Source of the DNA: Thioclava nitratireducens
GTDB taxonomy: Bacteria; Pseudomonadota; Alphaproteobacteria; Rhodobacterales; Rhodobacteraceae
NCBI RefSeq assembly: GCF_001940525.2
Contig: NZ_CP019437.1
Span: 2,206,501 to 2,270,500 of the forward strand
Length of the DNA stretch: 64,000 nt
Reading direction: 5' to 3'
In this document: one piece after another, positions 40,296 through 47,634 of the stretch
Layout of the letters: every line of letters starts with the position of its first letter
How positions within the stretch are numbered: position 1 is the first letter of the stretch
Program-made: the position numbers and the translations under genes
Notes under the pieces: generated by a model
What the model saw: only the letters and a program-made list of their open reading frames with translations
Told to the model about the DNA's origin: nothing
The model's database searches: none

Positions 40296-41588
40296 ATGAC
40301 CAAGACTGACCATGATCCGACCCTGTTCTCGATCCGTGCGCGGATCCTGTTCGCGACGGCCTTTCTGGGCGCGCTGATCCTCGTCTTCGGCGGATGGGCG
40401 GCGCAGGCGAAACTCTCCGGCGCGGTGATTGCGCAGGGGCAGGTTGCGGTGAAATCGCAGCTGAAGGTCGTGCAGCACCCGGACGGCGGCGTGATCCGCG
40501 AGATCCGCGTGGAGAACGGCGATCTCGTGCAGGCGGGGGATGTCGTGCTGAGCCTCGACGACACGCAGCTGCGCTCGGAACTGGGGATCGTCGAGACCCA
40601 GATCCGCGAGCTTACCGGCCGCCGCGCGCGGCTCCTTGCAGTGCGCGACAGCGCCGTCGAGATCGTGTTCCCGGAGGGGTTCGATACCGCCGAGGAAACC
40701 GCCGCGATCGCGGATGGCGAGCGCCAGCTTCTGGCCCATGACCGGGCGATGCAGGACTTGCGCCGCGACCAGCTTTTGTCTCAGGTCGACCAGTTCGACG
40801 AGGAGATCCGCGCGCTCGAAGCGCAGCGCCACTCGAACGAGATCGAACGGCGTCTGCGCGGCGAAGATCATGCCCGGCTCGAGACGCTCCTGAAGAAGGG
40901 GCTGACCGAGAAAGGCGCGATCACCGAGATCGAGCGCGACATGGCGCGGCTCGACGGGGTCTCCGGCGAGATAGAGGCAAATATCGCGCGGGTGCGGGGC
41001 CAGATCAGCGAGTCGAACCTGCGCATCTTGGAACTGGATCATCAGGCGCGCACCGCCGCGCAGAAGGAGCTGCGCGACATCGACGCGCAGATGGCCGAAC
41101 TGCATGAGCGCGCCGTGGCCGCGCGCGACCGGCTCTCGCGCACCGAGATCCGCGCGCCGATCGCAGGGGTGGTGAACGAGTTGGGCGTGCATACGGTGAA
41201 CGGCGTGATCGCGCCCGGGGAGCGGGTGATGGCGATCGTCCCCGATGGCGAGCTGATCGTGGAGGCGCGGCTGCGCACCACCGATATCGACCAGGTCATG
41301 CCGGGGCAGCCGGTGCGGCTGCGCTTCACCGCGTTCAACCAGCGGACGACGCCGGAAGTGGCGGGCGAGGTGCGCGTCGTCGCGGCCTCGGCCACGAAGG
41401 ACGAGAGCGGCGGTAACTACTATCTCTGCACCGTCGCACTGACCGAGGCGCCGGTGCTGCCTGACGGGCGGGGCCTGCGTCCGGGGATGCCGGTGGAGGT
41501 GTTCTTCCAGACGGGGGAGCGCACCGCGATCTCCTACCTGCTCAAGCCGGTCGCGGATCAGGTGCAGCGCACGATGCGCGAGGACTGA
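40296..41588 (+). CDS. Type I secretion membrane-fusion protein (HlyD/PrtE family)
   Basis: 430 residues. A short cytoplasmic N-terminus, one membrane helix (about 16-36), a split biotinyl-lipoyl domain (VVQHPDGGVIREIRVENGDLVQAGD, about 58-82, closed again by ALRTEIRAPIAGVV-like RTEIRAPIAGVVNELGVH near 284-301), long coiled coils between (about 90-275), and a C-terminal beta domain. It bridges the ABC protein to an outer-membrane TolC-type channel. It starts behind GGGGGAA. No TolC gene is nearby, so a chromosomal one elsewhere is needed. Confidence 0.94.
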   Translation: MTKTDHDPTLFSIRARILFATAFLGALILVFGGWAAQAKLSGAVIAQGQVAVKSQLKVVQHPDGGVIREIRVENGDLVQAGDVVLSLDDTQLRSELGIVETQIRELTGRRARLLAVRDSAVEIVFPEGFDTAEETAAIADGERQLLAHDRAMQDLRRDQLLSQVDQFDEEIRALEAQRHSNEIERRLRGEDHARLETLLKKGLTEKGAITEIERDMARLDGVSGEIEANIARVRGQISESNLRILELDHQARTAAQKELRDIDAQMAELHERAVAARDRLSRTEIRAPIAGVVNELGVHTVNGVIAPGERVMAIVPDGELIVEARLRTTDIDQVMPGQPVRLRFTAFNQRTTPEVAGEVRVVAASATKDESGGNYYLCTVALTEAPVLPDGRGLRPGMPVEVFFQTGERTAISYLLKPVADQVQRTMRED

Positions 41589-41612
41589 GGGCGCTAGGAC
41601 TGAGATTTGATC

Positions 41613-41642
41613 CGGGGCGGGCCAAGGTCCGTCCCCGTTTCA
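41613..41642. terminator. Terminator between the HlyD-type gene and the penicillin-acylase-family gene
   Basis: CGGGG (41613-41617) and CCCCG (41633-41637) close a GC-rich hairpin with inner GGCC/GGTCC pairing, followed by TTTCATT on the plus strand. It lies between the two converging genes. Confidence 0.6.
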
Positions 41643-41649
41643 TTATGGA

Positions 41650-44133
41650 TCAGTTGGCCGCTTGCGCCGCGCCCTTCGGCACCAGATGGGTGATCCCCGT
41701 CGCCGCTGCCCGCGCCAGTGCCGGATCGAGCGACATCGGGATATATTCCCCCGAACGCCACAGCTCTGACAGGTCGTCGTAATGGCGGCTCAGCGGATGG
41801 CCCGATTGCCCGGTCGAGATGATGAAGACCGAGCTGTCCGGATCGGCGAAATCGAGTACTTCGCGATAGCCCGCCGCATGGACATTGGCGAAGCGATCGG
41901 GCCCGTCGCCGCCCTTGGTCCGCCCGCGCATCAGGGTAAAATCGCCGCCCGACGTCGATTGCCGGATATTCACGAACCATTTCAGCCCCGGCACCTTGCC
42001 CAGCACCGGATTGTCCTGCTCGGCGATATGCGCGTCGCCCCAGCGCCAGCTTTCGATATTCGGCCCGTATTTCTTCGACAGGTCCAAGAGCGCCGCGTCG
42101 AGCGATTGCCGCGCGATATCGCTGCAGGTCTCCTTGGGCGCGGATTGGATGATGTCGCACCAATGGCTCGCGCCTTGGGTGTCGCGGAAGACGCGCTCGA
42201 TGAACAGCGGCTCCAGGTGGTCGAATTTCTTCGCCAGCGGGCCCAGCTCGTCGCGGATCAGCCGGTTTTGCAATTCGCGCATCCAGGCGGCGTAGATCAG
42301 CGGCTCGGGCAGATGCTCGGACATCTCGCCATCCCAACTCGCCAGCATCTCCAGCGCGCGCTGACGCATCCGCTCGGGCGTGCCGTCAGGCGCGGGATCG
42401 CCGGTATACCACAGGTTCGCACCGACCAGCGGCAGCAGGCCGCGCGCGGCGGGCGAGACGGTATCGAGCTGCGCCGAGATGAAGCTGTCGCGCGAATGCA
42501 CCTCGCGCTCGCCCATCAGTTTCGACAGGCGCTGGATGCGCTGCGTGTCGCCCCAGTGGAACGAGACGTTATAGGGGAAGGGTCGGTCCACCGTCTTGTT
42601 GTTGGTGTTCACGACGATGCCACTTTTGGGCTCCACGAATTGCGGATTGTCCTTGAAGGGCAGGGCGCCTTTCCAGCGGTTTTCGGGTTTCCAGCCCGCG
42701 TTGGGCATCCGGCCCTGCGTGTCATTCGCCCGGTCGCGCAGCGGGATTTTCCCGGCGGTGACCAGCGCCACACCATCCTTGTCGGCCAGCGTGATATTCT
42801 GTGCAGGTGCTACGATCTCTTTTGCGGCGTCGAGCGCCTGCGGGATCGATTTCGCCCGCATCAGGTCCATCGCGCCGGTCATCGTGGTGTCTTTCGGATC
42901 GAAGGCCGTCCAGCTGAGCGACATCACCGAATGGGGCGGCGTCACCGTCGCCAGATCGAAATGGCTGCCGGGCAGAACCGGGCCGTTATCGGTCCAGCGC
43001 AGGGTGAGTGTCACGGGTTTCGCGTCCTTCACCTCGACGATCACCCGCTTGGTCTTGAAATGCTTCCAGCCATCGGGCGTGCGGTATTTCGTCGGATCGT
43101 CGGGGTCAATTTCCTCGATATGCAGGTCCTGATCGTCGACATAGGCCGTGGTCAGCCCCCAGCCCAGATCCTTGTTGCGGCCCGACAGCACGAGCGGCAT
43201 TCCCGGGATCGTGCCGCCGATCACGCCGCCCGATTGCAGTTGCAGCCGCGCGAGATACCAGATCGAGGGCGCGGTGAGCCCAAGATGCGGATCGTTGGCC
43301 AGAAGCGCGCCGCCCGCGGCCGAGCGGTCAGGCCCCGCGGCCCATGCGTTGGACGCCCCGGCAGAGCCGCGCTCGGGGAAGGGCGAGAACGCGCCGGGCG
43401 CGCCGTTCTCTGCCGTCTGGATGCCTTTTTGCATTGTCGGGAACAGGCTGGCGTAATCGGGCAGCGCGGCGGTCGCCTGTTGCGGATCGTCGGGCATGAT
43501 GTCGCGCACGAGATCCTTTCCGGCGAGCGAGACGCGGGCGCGCAGCACCTCGTCCTGCAGCTGGTTCGACAGCTGCACCGCCATCAGCTTCATGATCGCG
43601 AGCGAATCCGCGGGCGTCCAGTAGGAGATCTTGCTGTCAAAAAGGAAGAATTCCGGCGCACCGCGCCCCATCGCGCCCTCGTTGACGATCTGGATCCACT
43701 GGTTGACGCCGCGCGCATAAGCCTGAAGCGCGGCCTTGGTGTAATCGTCCTGCGATGCCACCGAGTCGACCGCCGCCTGATAGAGGCCCAGTCGCCGCAT
43801 CAGCTCGTCGGTCTTCAGCGTCTCCTGCCCGAACACCTCCGACAGCCGCCCCTGCACCGTGCGGCGCATCAGCGTCATCTGCCAGAGCCGGTCCTGCGCA
43901 TGCGCCAGACCGAGGGCGAAGAACACGTCCGGGTCATTCTTGCCGAAGATATGCGGCACGTCCTCGGTGGAGCGCACGATCTCGACCGGGGCGGTGAGGC
44001 CAGTGACCTTGTAGGTCGCGTCGTAATCGGGCAGCGAGCGCGAGGCGAAGAAATAGATCAGCCCCCCGATGAGCACCACGCCCACGATAGCGGCCATGAT
44101 CAGCCGAACGCCCCATCGAAATGCCTTGTACAT
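41650..44133 (-). CDS. Penicillin acylase-family (Ntn hydrolase) protein
   Basis: 827 residues. An N-terminal hydrophobic segment (about 8-30) is followed by an alpha-subunit region and then AGASNAWAAGPDRS, where autocatalytic cleavage before Ser261 would create the N-terminal nucleophile of the beta subunit. Family members hydrolyse acylated beta-lactams or, often in proteobacteria, N-acyl-homoserine lactones or lipopeptides; the substrate here is open. The start at 44133 is chosen for AGAGGG upstream and an immediate signal anchor. It is divergent from the hydroxyisobutyrate-dehydrogenase-like gene. Confidence 0.9.
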   Translation of the reverse strand: MYKAFRWGVRLIMAAIVGVVLIGGLIYFFASRSLPDYDATYKVTGLTAPVEIVRSTEDVPHIFGKNDPDVFFALGLAHAQDRLWQMTLMRRTVQGRLSEVFGQETLKTDELMRRLGLYQAAVDSVASQDDYTKAALQAYARGVNQWIQIVNEGAMGRGAPEFFLFDSKISYWTPADSLAIMKLMAVQLSNQLQDEVLRARVSLAGKDLVRDIMPDDPQQATAALPDYASLFPTMQKGIQTAENGAPGAFSPFPERGSAGASNAWAAGPDRSAAGGALLANDPHLGLTAPSIWYLARLQLQSGGVIGGTIPGMPLVLSGRNKDLGWGLTTAYVDDQDLHIEEIDPDDPTKYRTPDGWKHFKTKRVIVEVKDAKPVTLTLRWTDNGPVLPGSHFDLATVTPPHSVMSLSWTAFDPKDTTMTGAMDLMRAKSIPQALDAAKEIVAPAQNITLADKDGVALVTAGKIPLRDRANDTQGRMPNAGWKPENRWKGALPFKDNPQFVEPKSGIVVNTNNKTVDRPFPYNVSFHWGDTQRIQRLSKLMGEREVHSRDSFISAQLDTVSPAARGLLPLVGANLWYTGDPAPDGTPERMRQRALEMLASWDGEMSEHLPEPLIYAAWMRELQNRLIRDELGPLAKKFDHLEPLFIERVFRDTQGASHWCDIIQSAPKETCSDIARQSLDAALLDLSKKYGPNIESWRWGDAHIAEQDNPVLGKVPGLKWFVNIRQSTSGGDFTLMRGRTKGGDGPDRFANVHAAGYREVLDFADPDSSVFIISTGQSGHPLSRHYDDLSELWRSGEYIPMSLDPALARAAATGITHLVPKGAAQAAN

Positions 44134-44283
44134 CGAGCCCTCTGCGCGCCTCACCCGGAATCCCTCCGACCGGCGCATGAGTTGACGCGCCGGGATGGCG
44201 CGTTACTAGTTGAGCCCGACGCTACAATCAACGCGCTCGCGCTTCACGGGGCGCGGTTTCGTATTCACGCAAGGGAGAGGTCG

Positions 44284-45156
44284 ATGGCGAAAGTTGCATT
44301 TCTGGGGCTTGGGGTGATGGGTTATCCGATGGCGGGGCATCTCGCATCGGCGGGCCACGAGGTCACGGTCTATAACCGCACGGTCTCCAAGGCCGAGAAA
44401 TGGGTGTCCGAACATGGCGGTTCCGCCGCGCCCACGCCCCGCGAAGCGGCCAAGGGCGCCGATTTCGTGATGTCCTGTGTCGGCAACGACGACGATCTGC
44501 GCGAGGTCTGCCTTGGTAAGGACGGCGCGTTCAAGGGGATGAAAACCGGCGCGGTCTTCGTCGACCACACCACGGTTTCGGCTGCCGTGACCCGCGAATT
44601 GGCGGGCGAGGCGGCTGGCCACGGCGTGGCCTTCATCGATGCGCCGATCTCGGGCGGGCAGGCGGGGGCCGAGAACGGTCAGCTGTCGGTGATGTGCGGT
44701 GGCGATGCGGCGGCCTATGACAAGGCCGAGCCGGTGATCGACGCCTATGCCAAGATTTGCCGCCGTCTGGGCGAAAGCGGCGCCGGGCAGGTGACCAAGA
44801 TGTGCAACCAGATCGCGATCGCGGGTCTGGTGCAGGGCCTCGCGGAAAGCCTCCACTTCGCCGAGAAGGCCGATCTCGACATCGCCGCCGTGGTCGAAGT
44901 GATCTCTCAGGGCGCGGCCGGCTCGTGGCAGATGGCGAACCGCTACGAGACCATGGCGAAGGACGAATTCGACTTCGGCTTCGCGGTGGACTGGATGCGC
45001 AAGGATCTGGGAATCTGCCTGAAGACCGGCGACGAGATCGGGGCCTCGCTGCCCGTCACCGCGCTGGTCGACCAGTTCTACAAGGACGTACAGGCGATGG
45101 GCGGCAACCGCTGGGACACGTCCTCGCTGATCGCCCGTCTGCGCAAACTGGGCTGA
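44284..45156 (+). CDS. NAD(P)-dependent beta-hydroxyacid dehydrogenase (3-hydroxyisobutyrate dehydrogenase family)
   Basis: 290 residues. It has an N-terminal Rossmann domain FLGLGVMGYPMAGHL (about 5-19), the substrate-binding signature APISGGQAGAENGQL (about 120-134) and the catalytic lysine in GAGQVTKMCNQ (about 172). The helical C-terminal domain ends near 290. Relatives include 3-hydroxyisobutyrate dehydrogenase, tartronate semialdehyde reductase and glyoxylate/succinic semialdehyde reductase; the sequence does not decide between them. It starts behind AAGGGAGAGG. Confidence 0.88.
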   Translation: MAKVAFLGLGVMGYPMAGHLASAGHEVTVYNRTVSKAEKWVSEHGGSAAPTPREAAKGADFVMSCVGNDDDLREVCLGKDGAFKGMKTGAVFVDHTTVSAAVTRELAGEAAGHGVAFIDAPISGGQAGAENGQLSVMCGGDAAAYDKAEPVIDAYAKICRRLGESGAGQVTKMCNQIAIAGLVQGLAESLHFAEKADLDIAAVVEVISQGAAGSWQMANRYETMAKDEFDFGFAVDWMRKDLGICLKTGDEIGASLPVTALVDQFYKDVQAMGGNRWDTSSLIARLRKLG

Positions 45157-45193
45157 GCGGGCAGGGCGGCGGGCCATCGGGTCCGCTGCCCGC
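45157..45193 (+). terminator. Possible hairpin terminator
   Basis: GCGGGCAG (45157-45164) pairs with CTGCCCGC (45186-45193) right after the dehydrogenase stop; the interior is GC-rich and may pair further. There is no clear T-run, so it is a weak candidate. Confidence 0.35.
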
Positions 45194-45230
45194 CCTTGCC
45201 GCTTCGGCGCTTGGCCCATAAACCTGCGCC

Positions 45231-45587
45231 ATGCGCATCCTCGAGAACATCATCAGCGACCGCGGCTCGAAATACGCGGTTTCGGGCGGGCCTTGCACCT
45301 CCGAGGAGGAGGCCAAGGCCTTCGTCAAGGAACTCTGCCGGAAAAAGAAATATGCCAAGGCGACGCATAACACCTGGGCGCTTCTGACGGCAGACGCTCC
45401 GGTTAAGAACGACGACGGTGAGGCAGGCGCCGGCATGGTGATCCTGCGGATGCTCGAGCGCGAAGAGCTCTATGACCACATCATCGTCGTCACCCGCTGG
45501 TTCGGCGGCAAGCATCTGGGCGGCGACCGATTCCGTCATGTGCAGGAAGCGGTTCGCATTTATCTTGAGGATCTGCACGCAGGCTGA
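45231..45587 (+). CDS. Short YigZ/IMPACT-family (UPF0029) protein
   Basis: 118 residues, only the N-terminal domain of the YigZ/IMPACT family, whose bacterial members are normally about 200 residues. Signature pieces: RGSKYAVSGGPCTSEEEAKAF (about 11-30), KATHNTWALL (about 43-52), NDDGEAGAGMVILRML (about 60-75) and VVTRWFGGKHLGGDRFRHV (about 85-103). The IMPACT family's RYFGG-x-xLG core is recognisable, but the usual run of Gly/Ser/Thr around it is changed. IMPACT domains regulate translation stress signalling in eukaryotes; bacterial function is unknown. Confidence 0.82.
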   Translation: MRILENIISDRGSKYAVSGGPCTSEEEAKAFVKELCRKKKYAKATHNTWALLTADAPVKNDDGEAGAGMVILRMLEREELYDHIIVVTRWFGGKHLGGDRFRHVQEAVRIYLEDLHAG

Positions 45588-45596
45588 CATGCGCGC

Positions 45597-47633
45597 TTAT
45601 CGCAGCGCCAGAACCGGGATCGCCGACGCGTCAGTGCCGGAGATATGGCCGACCGTCTTGGCCCCGCCGCTCTGGCTCAGCGCCTTCACAACGTCAGAGG
45701 CCAGCGGCCCCGCCGCCGACCCGTCGCTTGGCACCAGCCCGTCATCGCGAGTGATCGCCCCCATCCAGAGCCGCGCGCCGGACGCATCGATATAGCGCGT
45801 CTGCCACATTCGCAGCCGCGGCAGTTCGTCGGTCGCGTGGCCCTCCGGCACGCGGGTGAAGCCAAGCTCGCTCGGCTTGTTGTTCCAGAAAAGCGGTGCG
45901 AGGGCTGCCCCGGGGCGTATCGTGTCGCGCACCGCTCCGAAGGCCGCGCCCGCCAGCGTCTTCAGCGTCACCGGATCGGCGCGCTGCCAGCCGATGGATG
46001 TCAGCGCCGCAGTAATCTGATCGGTGTTCGCAGCCCACATCCCGAGCGAAAGCGGGAACTGTTGCTCCGCATCGAGCGTCTGCGCCATCAGCGGCGCGTC
46101 GCTCAACGCCTGCGGCTCGGCCCCTTGGGCGATCACGATCAGCGGCTGCGCGACGGGCGGGGGGTTCAGCGCCTTGGAGTAGTCGCGCACCCGAACCATC
46201 GTGAAGCCCATAAGCGCGAGCGTCACCACCCCGATCACGCCGATCTGCCAGCGCGGCCGCGTGCGCGGCGCCCCGGCCCAACGCGGATAAAGCCACTCGG
46301 CCACGGCGATGCCCACGAGAAGGCATAGCGCGCCGAGGAGCCAGCCACCCATCACGTCGCTCAGGTAATGCTCGACAAGGTAGAGACGGCTCAGCCCGAT
46401 CAGCCCGGCGAACAGGAACGCCAGGAAGCTCGCGCTGAGTGCTCCGATCCGGGATAGCCGCCAAAGGAGGAAGACCAGCATCCCGTAAAAGGCGACAGAG
46501 AGCGTCGCGTGGCCGGAGGGAAAACTGCCCGAGGTTTCGTGGAAATAGCCGAGGATCGAACGCGGCCGCCCGAAGCCGGCCTTCAGGATTATCACCGAAA
46601 CCAAATCGAGTCCGAGCGAGACCACGAGCCCCGTGGCGAGATCGAAGCGGCGCAGCCACGCGAGCCAGACGAGGGCCAGCACGAGCAGCGCGGCCACGAG
46701 CTGCGTATCGCCGAGCGCGGTGATCCAGGTGAAGATCTGTATGAGACCCGGCGTCCAGAACAGCCGCATCAGCGCCGCCAGCCGTGCGTCGATCTGCACG
46801 ATCGGGTCGCTTTGCAGGAAATCGAGCGACAGCCCGACTAGCACGGAGGCGAGGTAGAGGAAGGCCAGTGCGAGAAGACTCAATGGCAGTCCGGAGAATT
46901 TCGTCCGGTCGAGCCTGCGCGCGATCCAGGCCGCCGTTTTCGGATGGCGCCCGCCCCAGCTGTCGATGCGGGGGTGGCGCGCGATGTCGTCCATCAGGCC
47001 GCCCGCCATCGCAAGGAGATAGGGCACCGCCCGGTCGAGTCGGCGCAGAATCCAGAAAAGCACCGCGGCGATCACGACAATGCCAAGCACGAACAAGGTG
47101 TTGCGCGTCATCATCGGGCTGAGCTGGGCGAACCCCGCGCCAAGCGCATAACCGAAGCCGACATGGAAGACAGCGTAGGGCAAGCCGCTCAGCAGGTTCC
47201 AGATCCGGAAGCGTCGCGTCTCCATCCCGGCGACGGCGGCGGCGAAGGGAACGAAGCCCGCGACGGGACCGAGGAAACGCCCCATGACGATCGCCAAGCC
47301 GCCATGGCGGGCAAATAGCTTCTCCGCGCGTCGATAGGCGGCCATGCCTTCGACATTCCAACGCCCAAGCATGCCGCGCCGTGCATGACGACCGAGCCAG
47401 AAGGTCGCCTCGCCGCCGAGCACCGAGCCGATCGCGACGAACCACAGCAGGTCGAGCAGGTCGAGCATCCCCCGCTGAACCATCACCCCGCCGGCATCGA
47501 CGAGAAGCGTTCCCGGCAGGAACAACCCGGTTGGCAGGAAGGCCTCCAGCCCCGCCGCGGCCCCGATCACCCAGTAGCCGAAGATCCCCAGAGCGGCGAG
47601 ATTCGGGAGCACTTGGTAGATGGCGTCTAGCAT
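45597..47633 (-). CDS. DedA-PAP2 phosphatase-LssY fusion membrane protein
   Basis: 678 residues with three modules. The DedA/SNARE-associated domain (about 1-190; FLPTGLFLPGTLLVDAGG, then GRFLGPVAGFVPFAAA) is a likely undecaprenyl-phosphate flippase. The PAP2 phosphatase domain (about 240-450) has FGRPRS, SFPSGHAT and SRLYLVEHYLSDVMGG in order. A C-terminal LssY-like soluble domain follows (about 480-678). This fusion points to lipid-carrier dephosphorylation and flipping in one protein. Its start is 1 bp from the mprF stop, so both are one transcript. It converges on the YigZ-like gene. Confidence 0.9.
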   Translation of the reverse strand: MLDAIYQVLPNLAALGIFGYWVIGAAAGLEAFLPTGLFLPGTLLVDAGGVMVQRGMLDLLDLLWFVAIGSVLGGEATFWLGRHARRGMLGRWNVEGMAAYRRAEKLFARHGGLAIVMGRFLGPVAGFVPFAAAVAGMETRRFRIWNLLSGLPYAVFHVGFGYALGAGFAQLSPMMTRNTLFVLGIVVIAAVLFWILRRLDRAVPYLLAMAGGLMDDIARHPRIDSWGGRHPKTAAWIARRLDRTKFSGLPLSLLALAFLYLASVLVGLSLDFLQSDPIVQIDARLAALMRLFWTPGLIQIFTWITALGDTQLVAALLVLALVWLAWLRRFDLATGLVVSLGLDLVSVIILKAGFGRPRSILGYFHETSGSFPSGHATLSVAFYGMLVFLLWRLSRIGALSASFLAFLFAGLIGLSRLYLVEHYLSDVMGGWLLGALCLLVGIAVAEWLYPRWAGAPRTRPRWQIGVIGVVTLALMGFTMVRVRDYSKALNPPPVAQPLIVIAQGAEPQALSDAPLMAQTLDAEQQFPLSLGMWAANTDQITAALTSIGWQRADPVTLKTLAGAAFGAVRDTIRPGAALAPLFWNNKPSELGFTRVPEGHATDELPRLRMWQTRYIDASGARLWMGAITRDDGLVPSDGSAAGPLASDVVKALSQSGGAKTVGHISGTDASAIPVLALR

Positions 47634-47634
47634 G

